NCBI RefSeq assembly: GCF_027942865.1
Contig: NC_134520.1
Coordinates: 4,462,501-4,526,500, forward strand
From: Odontesthes bonariensis
Lineage: Eukaryota > Chordata > Actinopteri > Atheriniformes > Atherinopsidae
DNA: 64,000 nt
Reading direction: 5' to 3'
The translations under genes were made by a program, and so were the position numbers. Of the stretch, positions 53,174 to 64,000 are shown one piece after another. Positions within the stretch are counted from its first letter, which is position 1, and the number at the start of each line of letters is the position of its first letter. The notes beneath the pieces are model-generated. The model did not search any database, was not told where the DNA came from, and worked only from the letters and a program-made list of their open reading frames with translations.

Positions 53174-56070
53174 CCGCTGGATTGTATAACCTATATCAGC
53201 ATGAGAGTACTTTAAATAAATTAAATAAACGACTCGGTCGTAATCTTCTAGGTTTTATACTTCTAAAACAAAATAATGAAAAAAGATTTTTTATTATTAT
53301 TATCATTCAATATCTAGAGTATACGTAAGTGAAGAAAAAAATATATATATGTATATATATATATATAAATATAAATATGAACCTTTTGGTTAACTGTTAA
53401 AGAGGTGACGGCGCGTTCTCAATTGAAATAGAAAATAATGCGTCATCACATTAACCAAATAGCACATGACTCACGATAACTGTCGCACTCCGGTTTCAAA
53501 CGCCTGTGTTTTTCCCCGCCCACAATTTTTCCATAAAGTCTATTATTCTACGACATCAAACAAAGGTCACAATAATGATCCAAACACACACACTCAAAGA
53601 AGTCACGAAACTGAGGAAATAAAATGGGCCAATCGAATCTTCTTTTATATCTTATTTTGAAATTATAAACATTTTCAAGTATGCTCATCCTCACAAACTG
53701 AGTCAAAACGGTCTGTATGACAACGGTGACATTCATTTTGATAAAATTAGACAGATGCTTCATGATTCTTTTTGTGATTTTCATCATATTACAAAATGAG
53801 ATACATTTTCATGGATCAATTAGCCTTAAATTTTGTCTTGATCAGCAACAAGATTGTATTGATAATAATAATAGCAATAATGTACAGTTATTCAACAGTA
53901 ATAGTGGCCATTTTGTAATGAAACGTTTTAAGTTTTATTTTGAGTGAATAAGTGTTCTTGTTATAGCTGTAGGGTATTATATCATTTATAATTCAAAAGG
54001 TAATGTGAATAATTCCTCCACTACATGTTGTGTTTGTTCTAATAGCACAGAATTGTCCCTTGTTTCATCCTCAGTTGATAACAGTGATTTGAATAATATA
54101 TTACAGGATGATAAATAATGTTTCTCAGAATAAATTGTGTTTTTATTTTTTACGTAAACATTTAGACTGTCTTTTGGATCTGGAATTATCATTGAAAATG
54201 ATTAAACATTCATGGGATTTCAGGAACTTATAGGATGATATGGTAGCTGCAATATCCCTGTTAGTTAAGATTAATTTCACAGCTGGCAATGTCTTGGTAA
54301 GACCAAATAAGAAGTCTTCATAATCCGAGAAATATTTTACAGCGTTGTGCCTCTTCACACTGAAGTGTGCTATTATAGCCCAACTCTCAGCGGGAAAGAA
54401 TTGGATCTTTCAAATAGGTCAAGATGCAAGCAGTTAAAGAGGTTCCGTGCACTTATATGTCAGTGGTGACGCTGAAGTTTGATTCAGGTATGCAAGGGAC
54501 ATCATCACTCTCTTACAAGAGCTAAAACTGATCATACTTTGAAAAAAATCTCTACACCTCATTCAATATCTTCCACATTAAAACAATGGAGCTTTGAATA
54601 AGAGAATGAAAAATAATAAAAGTTAAATCAAAAATAAAACATGACGAGCATGGCAAACAGTTATATTCTATGAATTTTCTCAAAATGCAAATCAGTCTCT
54701 GTATAATTTCTGCTCCAAGATGCAGTTACCATTTGTAGATTTTAACACTTTGCCACATGTTCCAAAATCTAGAGCACAGGTTTTCAGTCATGTATCTTTT
54801 ATCAACATCACCATTGTTTCTTAAAGATCTATCAAATCACTTTTCTTGTTCACAGAGGCATATTTATGACTCTGTAATTATGGAGGTAACACCTGCTTTA
54901 GGTGTTTCTTCCTTGGATGTGGATCCAAATCTCCGACCTCCCCCACCGAAGGTAGGCTACTTGCCTTTTCATACTCCATCAGATCAATGAACATTAAGAA
55001 TAGTGTAACATGTGGAATGGGACAACTCTTTAATCATCAGTTTAACAGATATATTGTAATGACAGGATTGTGATTAGTATCACTGTCAGGATTAAGGCTA
55101 CAATAATGACTATGATTGTGTTTGGAATATCTTAACAAGTGGAAAGTTACAAGTTGTAAAACAACATTTGTGTTGAAGTCATTATTAATCATGTCATATT
55201 CACTCACATGTAGCCTCTTACTCATGCAATAAAAAGGTTTGCAATGGGTGAAGATAATTTAAAACCAAACACAATGCTGCTTGTTTTTTTTTCCAGTTTT
55301 AGGTCGAATCCTGTGGGTGGCAGCATTGCTTAGCACAAAACAGTAAAAAAAAAAAAAAAAAGTTATGTGGAGAATGTCATGGTTGGGGTGATGAATAAAG
55401 ATAAACACAGCTGTTGTCTTATTGCTATGGGAGAGTCATAGCTTTTAACTTTCTGTCTGTAATAATGAATGCAAGATGTGACCTCCATGTCCACAACCGA
55501 TATGTGCAACATTAAGAATCCATACCTCTTGGTGTTCAGTTGACATGTTGATAAAGTACTGCCATAGAAACGCTTTTTACTTTGTCTAAGCATGGTGATT
55601 GAAAGCAAATTCAGATAGGTCAATGGAAGAAAATGAATTTGTGTATGACTTTATTCACTGGATGAGAGATGTAGTTTTGATGGGTCACTTTGGAATTTCC
55701 GGCCATCGTCTTCGTTTTTCACTGAGTGCAAACAATGACCCTGTGTCCTCACAAAGAAAGTGTATAGATATCTACACAATTCAATAAACTTAAGAACAAC
55801 GGTGAGATGTACATTCATACAACCCCTAGGCAAAGCACCTGTTCAACTCTTTTGTAGTGCTTTTCCGAATTTCAATTCCCTGTTAAATAATTTGGTTCCC
55901 ATATTTTGCCCTTATAATGCAGGCTTTCTGCAGCTGCAGTCGATTTTGGAATGACCTTTAGATAAATTATATTATCATACTGGACGCAGGGTGTCATTTT
56001 GTGAATTATGTAATTGAGAAATTGGAACAATAATATCCCACCTCATACGAAACACCCTAAGACGGCAACA
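53170..56070. other. AT-rich stretch between scml2 and cdkl5, no recognised gene
   Basis: Open frames are short and Asn/Lys/Ile-rich. The most protein-like piece is on the minus strand at 54143-54400 (see separate entry). Otherwise no repeat or gene was recognised. Confidence 0.4.
54143..54400 (-). pseudogene. Unrecognised ORF remnant
   Basis: Read on the minus strand, this gives about 80 open codons with natural composition: WAIIAHFSVKRHNAVKYFSD, FGLTKTLPAVKLILTNRD and ATISSYKFLKSHEC. An adjoining frame (53986-54192) continues with LLSTEDETRDNSVLLEQTQH. It could be a decayed mobile-element protein; no family is recognised. Confidence 0.2.
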
Positions 56071-56079
56071 CAGAAATCA

Positions 56080-56185
56080 TTATGCTCTGTGATTGGTTCG
56101 AAAGAAAGGGGCGTTGTAATAAACAAGCATTTCAGCCGTTTTCATTGGTCGCTGCCACGTCACTCCAATTGTTGCCTGGTGATGT
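56080..56185 (+). promoter_or_regulatory. cdkl5: Candidate cdkl5 promoter
   Basis: Two inverted CCAAT boxes (GTGATTGGTTC at about 56090, TTCATTGGTCG at about 56142), a GGGGCG box between them and a CRE-like CCACGTCAC directly after lie within 80 bases, in otherwise AT-rich DNA about 2 kb upstream of the first coding exon. No transcript start is defined, so this is inferred from motif clustering. Confidence 0.35.
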
Positions 56186-56299
56186 GCTTGCAGCTTGTCA
56201 ACCGCACGATCCAGTTACTGTAGCTGCCTGCTGCAATGAAAATATCGTCGTTGGTGGGTGGATATATATGGGCCCAGTTCCATCATTTTTTTCCCCCCC

Positions 56300-58068
56300 A
56301 AACACTGACTGAGTGAGTAGTTTATTTTATCGTTACTTATATAAGACTTGTAAAGTATTTGTTGAATATGAATATCTCATGTTCTACAAAAAAAACCAGG
56401 AAAGCTTGAGGTTTGTTTTTGGCTAATTTGTGATATTCTATGTTTAGTGAATCAGACAGAGCGCAGCAGAAACGCAACTGGCTTAATGATAACGTAACTA
56501 ACAAGCCTCCAGAAATGTTAATTTGTCAGTTCGCGCTAAGTTGGCTTCAGTGTAGTCATATTGTATGTTTGACTTGTTGGATTTATTGCTCTGCATTGGA
56601 AATGAGGGAGGAACATTCATTCTGTGGGCAGTCGTTGCGAACACATACTCGCGCTCCCACACACAATTCGCTCTGGTATGTGTGTTTAGTTGTTGTTGAG
56701 GGTGTAGGAAATGTGTATTATAAAGCATCAGCACAAAACGCACGTGGGATGTTAACATCCAGTTTTATTTTGCTCACAATGCAACATCTTTGCCATGAAC
56801 AGAGACCTCTGTTCGTTGTTGTTCTAGTTTTGTGAAGCTCCCCAAAAAATATGTTGCTACAAACCCATAAATGTTTGTGACGTTGTGAGCTGGGTAATTC
56901 TTTTTGCACATTTCCCATCACCTTGTGTAATTTTAATGACCTCAGACCCATTTCAGCATAGATAACAGTGCACTGATCACGTGAACAGGTTTCACAGTGA
57001 ATTCCACACGTTCAGTCCATTACCACGCATGAGTCATTCTGTTGATACAGACAAAATATATGATCCACAGCGATGCCCAGTGCATTCCTGATCATATAAG
57101 CCTTCTAGACGTGGGCCTTGTGAGTAAAGGGCTTCAAATCTGCCCTGGAAAACAAAAAAGCTTGCACGCCAACCCCATGTAGGCTGTGAAGTGAGGAGAT
57201 GAACCACAGTTGCTATCAGTTTACCTACTGCTGAGTAAGATAAGACCACACAGCAGTGTTTAGTGTTCAGGGAGACAGAGTTTATTTTGGTGCCGAGGTT
57301 TTGCATAGCGATGAGCAGCTCCTGTGCCCACAGCACTGTAGGAGACTGGGAGTGTGGGTCGGCTATGCAAGTCCTTGAGCTTTCCAGCAAGGAGAAGATG
57401 AAATGGAGAAAGTGGTGTCTGGAGTTTTATCTGATTTAATAAGCGTAAAGAGTGAGTGGATACCCGAGGAGACGCTTTGATCGCATTTAGAAAGTGTGTG
57501 CTGGTGTTTCACATGAAGGAATCTGGAGAAGGGGCATCGATGATGGGTATTTAATTCCATTATTTTTCAATTATATAGACATCATTTTTTATTCAGATGA
57601 TTTATATTTAAGGGGCAATCCACTGATATGCCACATTAAGATGCATTTACACAATCTGTGGGGAGCTCCACAGTCTACTTGGAGAAGGTTGTATCATGTC
57701 TTGAGTAGCTTTGTAAAGAAAGTAGTCCCACAAATATGATCAGGGTTATCTTGGGTAATGCTTAAGACTTCAGTCATCTGGAAGAAAGCCTGTGTTATAA
57801 ACTTGAAGTAAAGAGACTGAAAAATGAGGGCATTTAGGCGAGGGAGGTCTAAAGAAAGACGGTATTAAATTGCTTTCTGGGAACTGCTGGATCCAGTGGT
57901 TTTCGGTGTGTGATGTCAGCCTCTGCTGCACTTATTTTGAGAGCCAGATAGCTAAAGTAGAGTTGCCATTTAACTCAATATATACCAGGTATTTGCAACT
58001 GAAGTATCTTTTCCTTAACTTTTTTTTCCCACAACAAATCATTGTTTTGGTGCAATGCTTTCGTGCAG
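56300..58068. other. cdkl5 upstream region or first intron, no recognised element
   Basis: No coding exon, named repeat or structured element was supported. Whether it is intronic depends on the unconfirmed first exon of cdkl5. Confidence 0.35.
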
Positions 58069-58290
58069 GTGAAGATGAGCCACTAAAGAAGGCATGTGGC
58101 AGATATTATGGCTGACAGCAGACGCACACACCTCGGGAGCCGACAGCTGGCTGCCTCACGCCATCCTGTAGCCGGGGCCCCTGTGCATGAGCTCCACGCA
58201 CCTCACACAGCGCACCTTTTGACTTCATGAAGATCCCTAACATCGGTGATGTAATGAATAAATTTGAAGTCCTTGGGATTGTGGGTGAAG
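58069..58290 (+). CDS. cdkl5: cdkl5 first coding exon (with 5' leader; coding part 58227-58290)
   Basis: ATG at 58227 opens [20 protein letters not shown] then E, ending in phase 1 at GAAG|GTAAGA. This is the start of CDKL5 (human [20 protein letters not shown]) up to the first glycines of the ATP-binding loop. The exon probably begins after acceptor TTTCGTGCAG at 58068. Its leader contains four upstream ATGs (58075, 58094, 58108, 58187). Confidence 0.95.
58108..58230 (+). promoter_or_regulatory. cdkl5: Upstream ORF overlapping the cdkl5 start codon
   Basis: ATG at 58108 opens a 40-codon frame beginning [12 protein letters not shown]. Its TGA (58228-58230) overlaps the cdkl5 ATG (58227-58229) as ATGA. 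Other upstream ORFs are 58075-58086 (MSH), 58094-58171 (25 codons) and 58187-58222 (11 codons). Such a leader would be expected to lower or gate translation of cdkl5; that effect is inferred. Confidence 0.5.
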
Positions 58291-61200
58291 GTAAGAGCGC
58301 TTATTTGATTTGAAGACTGTTTTATACATTTTCCAGTCTAATCTTTTAGCCACAGTCTTTTGTGTACACCTACAAATTTGTGGAAGGGCTTTTTGGTGGT
58401 CAGTCATTTGATGGTTAAAGCCACGTTGCTAAAGATTTGCAATCAGTTTATTTCCAAACTGAAAACGGTACAAAGACAACATATCAAATAGTGAGACTGA
58501 GAAATTTCATCACGTTTTGGAAAATATATGCTTATTTGGAACTTGATTCCAGCACCAAGTCTGAAAAAAGGTTAGAACCAGGGCATTACCTACTCTTCCA
58601 ACATCTTTCAATGCTGCATTTGGGAACCGTGCAGAACGGGGTTCAGCATCGTCTTGCTGAAAAAAAGCAAAGGCTTCTCTAAAAAAGGACCTCATAAGGA
58701 TGGCAGCCTCTCCAAAACTGCAATATATTGTTCAGAAATACTGACACATTCACGGCTGTGCAAGTTATCCATGCCATTGCAAACGCTGGCTTTTAAACTA
58801 TGTGCTGATCATGAGCAAGGTGGCCCCTTCAGCCTGAAGGGTGCCGTGTCGGTCATTCCCAAAATTAATTTAAAAGCTTGTTTCATCAGACTTTAGGACA
58901 GTTTTCCACCTCACCTCAGTCCTTCTCAATTTAGTTTAGGATCTTTTAATCTTATGTTCCATAGATGATGGAATCTTAAATTGTCTACCAATGCAGTACA
59001 CCCACATACAGGTGAGCTCATCCATCCCCATCTTTACTTCTCAGGGACTTAACCTCTCTGGGATTCAGTCATGTCACTGACCAGTTGCCAGATAGCCTCA
59101 AAAGATGCGAAATGTTTCATCTATTGTGTTTTTGTTTTGTTTTTTACATTAAACAACATGTCTTTTGTTGCCAAAGCTAGTGTTGGGAAACATATGGCTG
59201 TCATTCATTTAGAAGGAGCCTGTAGGCTTCTCTCTAAAACCTTCTCTTGGCGTTACTGTTGCCTTGAGCCATTTTGTGAATATAAAGTTGCAGCAGCCCT
59301 GAGGTGAGGCTTTTCCCAGTTTTTACACCCCTACATTTATAATGTCTGGGTTGCGTGCCGGTAGAGGACACAGGGAGACTTTGAGATGGATGTTAAAAAA
59401 GTGCTTGTCCAATGATGAGTTTGTCTGGAAGAGAGTCAGCACTTTAAGTGCCACTTTAGGATGTAAAGCTATAAGAGGTATTTCTGTCCAACTCCACCCG
59501 CTGCCTTTGAACCCATGATGCAGTGCGCTCCACTCGATCCAGCATCATAGATTTTTCCTCTGTGATCTTGAGGTCAGTCAATGTTGTTAATGATTTGGTG
59601 CTAAGTGCTGCATTTAGGTTCACTCCAGAAATTAAAAAAACATTCATGTAATTATCTTCAGCACCGTATCTTAGGAGAGACGGACAGGGGAGTGAACAAG
59701 AGGAGAAGTTTAAGGTGGTTTTGCATCTTTTAGCACACAAACTGTGCTATTCTTTTTATTTTTATTATAATTTTTTTTTTTAGGAGCTATTCACTCAGGA
59801 GGTGGGGTTTGTACGAGCTGGTGACCATCTTGAAGCAGGAAGCCATTCTTTTTCAACATTTCTAAACTACAGTGTTTGCCTATTGACATTTTAGGGTCTT
59901 AAATACAGGCGGTTTCTTTGAATGAAAGTCATCCTATCACCTGGAATCCATGCCAGGCCACTCTCTCTTCTTTGAGGTTTCTTTTTTCTGTCCAGTTAAC
60001 TGTTAAAGATTCATTGCTTTTAGTAGTGTTTTAAAATTCATGAGCACAGAAGCATTTTTAAAAGCTCCCAGCTAGCTATGAAATGAACTAAAGAGCAATC
60101 CTGAGAGCGTCTGAATGCTGTCTGTAATTAATTAATAAGTGTCTGTAAGTTAACTGGCAGAAGGGTCAGAGTGAGTGAAAACTACACAATAGAAAATCTA
60201 CGAATCCATAATATTTGTCAAAGAAAATTGGGAAGTTGTCTAGAATGTAACACGCTACTTAAATCTGTAAAATAGTTAACTGATATGAACCTTTACTAAA
60301 CAGACACAGCCAGAATTACATGTTTTTCAGAGTCCTCAGGGCCCAAAAAAGAGGAGGAATCTGTGTCCATTCTTGCTGATTAGAAATATTTCAGCTGCTC
60401 AATAGATTAGAATAGAAAAATACTCTATTCATCCCCCATCGGGGGAAATTCAAAATCAGTCAAGTAGTTCAAAATGTTTTCTTTAAAAAAAATATATATA
60501 TTTACAATGATTGTATATTAGAACAATAAATAATAATAGTTTATAGTCATTGTTGTCTACTTCTCCCCCTCATTATGAGCCATATATTTTCAGTAAGAGA
60601 CCATTCTGCGCTGCAGGTAGGTCAGTAAAGCACGCACTCTATGCCCTGGGCCTGAATTCACCCCATACCATTAAAGACGCTGTCTTCTGCACCTTTTGAC
60701 TTAGAACAGCCTGGGTGGTCTTTCTGTCTTTGGCAGGTAGAGTTACAACTTCAGTTTTTCCTAAATCACAGTTTTCCTCAGCACAGAACACATGTCCGCT
60801 GTCCTTCTGTCCATCTGAGATAACCCAATGCGTGAAAATGGTTTTCCAAGCTTCTACTGGGCTCATGTGGCTACGCTGATCAGGGTGGCAGTTTCTCGTT
60901 GCAGTGCTGCCCGAGGGTTCAAAGGTCGCGCACACCCAGCAGTGGTTTCTGTCCTTTGCTTTTAACCAGGCTGCCTGAATCTTCTCACAACATTATGCAC
61001 TGTATATATGTTGACAGACCACGCTTCTTCGCAATATTTTTCTGATGGAGTTTGGCACAAAGTGCTGAGTCATGGCCCATCCTTGTTTGGAAAGAAAGAG
61101 CTTTTCTGTAAACTTTAGTCTGTCTTTGCCTCTTTCCCAAAACTTTTTTGAGCTGCTGCTATCAACCTTGTTTAAATTTTTCATGTGTGGTGGAGACACA

Positions 61201-61908
61201 GAAAATAATTTCCTCATCATTTCCTCTCAACTTGGGTCTTTAAAGGAACGGTTCAAACGATTTGACAAATAACAGATTTGAATATAAGTTTAGCTGCATT
61301 TTAGACAACCTCCCAGCTTTTCTGGAAAGGGTTCATTTACAGTTCATTTGTGAACTGATACGTCTTCAGGATTTGCCTAAACTCTGTTGGTACGAAAGCA
61401 ACGGCAGTACTTACAGAGCGGTCTCGTGTAGAGCACTGATGGGCTCGTGAAGGAGCACCGAACAGTTTGTCATATGCTTGCTCAGTCCAAAAATTCCTTT
61501 CGAACCCTCGGGGGAAGTGTGTGTGTGCGTGTGTGTGTGTGTGACTGCCAGGGTCGATAACATCAGAACTACAGTTGCTTGCCAACACTTGTGTCCTACT
61601 TTCTGAACCACCTGTCCTTAAACAAAGGGAGGTGGGTTTTTTTTCTCGATTTCTGTGCGCATATAAGAAGCAACAAAAGGGCAATTTAAAACACTTTGTT
61701 GATTCAGCTTTGTTTGAAACACTTGTTCCCCCCATTGGACCAAACGCTTTGTGTGATCCTGAGAAATGAGACAAATTGGGGTAGCCTTTGATTTTGATTA
61801 GAGATCATATGAAGCATGTGATGAATATTCATGAAAAAATGACAGGTAATCATGCGGTTTACTTCTGTTTTAGGTGCTTATGGTGTTGTTCTGAAGTGCC
61901 GACACAAG
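58227..61908 (+). CDS. cdkl5: cdkl5 (cyclin-dependent kinase-like 5), 5' end; continues beyond the window
   Basis: Two coding exons, 58227-58290 and 61874-61908, join in phase to give the first 33 residues: [33 protein letters not shown]. The junction falls inside the glycine-rich loop GEGAYGVV, as in human CDKL5. CDKL5 is a CMGC-group Ser/Thr kinase active in neurons and at cilia and microtubules. The catalytic lysine (AIKKF), the TEY activation loop and the long C-terminal tail would be encoded downstream; I find no ETHEIVAIKKF-like exon before 64000, so the third coding exon lies outside. The gene is divergent from scml2, as in mammals. Confidence 0.95.
58437..59150 (-). mobile_element. 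cdkl5: Tc1/mariner relic, internally deleted (antisense), in cdkl5 intron
   Basis: The left end, GGTACAAAGACAACATATCA, matches the subterminal part of a widespread fish Tc1-like family. Inner pieces match the reverse-complement transposase: CAGCATCGTCTTGCTGAAAA, TTATCCATGCCATTGC, CTTGTTTCATCAGACTTTAG, then CATAGATGATGGAAT. The far end, CATGTCACTGACCAGTTGCC, matches the opposite subterminal region. Stops and deletions make it inactive. Confidence 0.75.
60410..60472 (-). repeat. Fish LINE tail-like repeat (reverse orientation)
   Basis: ATTAGAATAGAAAAATACTC then TATTCATCCCCCATCGGGGG and AAATTC resembles the reverse complement of the common gaatttcc...aataaagtat fish repeat end. Confidence 0.5.
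60611..61120 (-). mobile_element. Tc1/mariner transposase relic (antisense), in cdkl5 intron
   Basis: Minus-strand remnants of a Tc1-like transposase are visible at nucleotide level: CACCCCATACCATTAAAGAC, GGTTCAAAGGTCGCGCAC, CTTCTCACAACATTATGCAC, CTTCGCAATATTTTTCTGAT, and CATGGCCCATCCTTGTTTGG near the transposase start. The minus-strand ORF 60639-60935 includes SLMVWGEF, the tail of the usual Tc1 block (SVMVWGCI-like). Broken by frameshifts. Confidence 0.75.
61874..61908 (+). CDS. cdkl5: cdkl5 second coding exon
   Basis: A 35-base exon between TTCTGTTTTAG and CAAG|GTAAGG. It completes the Gly-loop ([11 protein letters not shown]) and ends at a codon boundary, exactly like the small human exon. 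Confidence 0.95.
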
Positions 61909-64000
61909 GTAAGGTCAAAACTTCCTTTTGTGTGGTTATGTATCTCCAGTCTTGTATTTTTCACATGAAAACGCTGTGGCAGAAAGTCAGCGTATTACTT
62001 CTGTATTCATGTTTGTTACCAACACTTAGAAAACCCTGCAAAGATTACACTGATGGTATCTTGAGCCCATCTCACACACACACACACACACACACACCCC
62101 TGTTGCTGTAAATACTCATTAGAGCATTATTACGTGTTAAACCATGACTGACGGCAGGAGGGCACTTTTTTACTTCGGCATCGTTTGTTAAAAAATCCCC
62201 AAACGCCCAGATGTTTTTGTTCTGAAAACTAAACAATGTTATGACTTCCCTTTCAAATATCACTCTTTCATCGGACTTGGAGTTTGGATTTAAAGTCTAA
62301 TCATGCTTGGGACATCAAGAAGTTACATACCTTGATTGTCTTGGGCTCTGGCTGCAGTTCATGTTTTCATCGTGGTAGTTAGAGTTTTCTTTGTGTGTCC
62401 AATGATCTTATCGAGGCTAGTTTACGTCATGTTTTTGTCTGTTCGGGGTTCCTAGCGATCTAGAAGAGCACAGAGACAGAACATCAGCTCAATATATTGT
62501 CTTTAAAGGAGGTTTGTTCAAAGCAGGTCACAAAACACTTCTGTACAAAGGGTGCTTGATAACTCGTAGCCCCTTTATGTCTGATTAGTTTCTTCGTGAG
62601 TAAGATCTGCTTTGAAAAGAAGCAAATTAGTCAATTTACATCCATTTCCTCCAATAGTTGATTTGTTGTTGTTTTTTTCATGCTAAAGTGGCTTTATGAG
62701 GTTGTCTTGATGCATTTCATTTTTAGCACAAGATTAAGGAAAACCGTAACGGCGACAAAAAAAGAAAATAGCAGCACCATGAAAATTAGACAGCCCACAC
62801 TGCAGTAATAGCCTTGTCATCTTGGTCCATTTAAGGAAGACGCTGTGCCAAGAAATGACAGCAATCCACTATGAAGAAGAGAAACTACCTCCCACTTTCT
62901 GCAAAAAGGAGACAAAACATTTTCTCAGCCCTTTTAATCAAAGTTCTTGACATTTCTTCTTGTTCTGCAAACTGTGCATCTACCCTCGTTACATTGTTTA
63001 TCACAGCAATGGTCTTAACTCAGTGTAGCCAGGTTTTTAATGGCAGAGAGTTAGCTTAAGTGTAAGAAAGGCGACACAGAGACGTTATTTTCAGCAAGCT
63101 CTCAGAAGAGAGGGAAAAAAAACAAGGATACCACTGCTGTAAGCCGGAAACACAGCCTATAATTACCGGGCTTTATTATTCAAACTGATTGATCACAGGG
63201 CTAGGCAGCTGCAAATGCCAATGTCGCCATTTTAAACAACAGCACACACATCAATAGATCTCAATTTGGTCCACACAACAGATGGGGTCTGCTTTGTGTA
63301 ATGTTTTTCATTGTCGTGTTTATTTGTGAAAAAATCCGTCTTCATCAATGGTATGGCAGTGTTCGACATCCTTGAGGAAATTCAGATTTCCTTTTACAAC
63401 ATATATATATGTGCATATGTATGTAAATAATTAAAGCATTCGTCATTTTAATTAGATCATTTATCCTCCAAACTCCTTAGCCTTTGCCACACATTTTCTG
63501 GGCCCTGTGTGTGTTGGAAATGTTATGATATACACAGTAATGATGGAATATCTGTAGGTGACTGCGCTGTGTTTGACGTGTGAAAGCACAGGAGGATGAA
63601 TTCTCTGGCTGCAGATCAATATGGACCACTGCCATCTGGAAAATATTGCATTGTTAGTGTGAATGAACCTCCGTGTATTTTCAAGGGCCAGCTCGCAGAT
63701 CTATGCTGCATAATTATGCTGGCGCACAGTCAAACACACGGTTCGTGCACACAAGCACACGTAATCAGCTGACACGTTACATTGCAGAAAAACACATAAG
63801 CAGACCGAAGGTTTGGTGGTGCTTTGATTCCGGTCAGGGACGAGCCATGGCCAGAGAAGATGGTTACATTTATATGGAGCTGCAGCTGCCTGCACTTACA
63901 GAACATACTTATTTCACCAGAGGCACGCCTCCCCCCCCACCAGTATTTTACTCATACAATACATGTCTTTAACATGGATGATTAGATTTAATGAAGACGT
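61909..64000 (+). other. cdkl5: cdkl5 intron (continues past the window)
   Basis: Starts at donor GTAAGG. It contains a (CA)n tract at about 62073-62096. No exon encoding the catalytic-lysine segment was found. Confidence 0.6.

Noticed and set aside
63673..63972. 99-codon plus-strand ORF near the right edge
   Set aside because: Not a CDKL5 kinase exon; no kinase motifs, no splice-site fit, and it ends in a C-run.

Overview
The window is vertebrate nuclear DNA, most likely from a ray-finned (teleost) fish. Four split genes are recognised from their translated exons: nhs (+), rai2 (+), scml2 (-) and cdkl5 (+). This is the gene neighbourhood of human Xp22 (NHS, RAI2, SCML2, CDKL5). Intron sizes are compact, and the repeats are of fish type: Tc1/mariner relics, a teleost LINE 3' tail ending GGCGCTATATAAATAAA, a tRNA-derived SINE, an L1-like LINE and a TTAA-flanked foldback element.

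Layout. 1-6718 is the end of a large nhs intron. 6719-16423 carries nhs exons 2 to 8; every splice phase matches, and the set includes a 63-bp cassette exon. The nhs 3' UTR probably ends at a poly(A) signal near 18749. 18.8-30.2 kb is a repeat-rich intergenic stretch: an antisense L1-like relic, a decayed coiled-coil gene remnant, a 3.46-kb L1-like LINE with a target-site duplication, two Tc1 relics and a LINE tail. 30.2-31.05 kb is CpG-rich and looks like the rai2 promoter with 5' UTR exons. The rai2 coding exon is 35665-37281. 39928-41387 is a foldback transposon with a second transposon nested in its left arm. 42947-51211 holds scml2 on the minus strand: start exon, two MBT repeats, SLED domain and SAM domain in 13 to 14 coding exons. 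Its promoter side (about 52.6-52.87 kb) has CCAAT boxes. cdkl5 begins at 58227 and only its first two coding exons are in the window; the rest lies beyond 64000.

The four genes do not form a pathway. NHS is an actin/WAVE-linked scaffold, RAI2 a CtBP-binding nuclear protein, SCML2 a Polycomb-group MBT/SAM protein and CDKL5 a Ser/Thr kinase. What links them is conserved synteny. I found no tRNA or rRNA gene, CRISPR array or prokaryotic feature. The novelty candidates are the nested foldback element with a helicase-like fragment, the overlapping upstream ORFs of cdkl5, and an unrecognised coiled-coil pseudogene.
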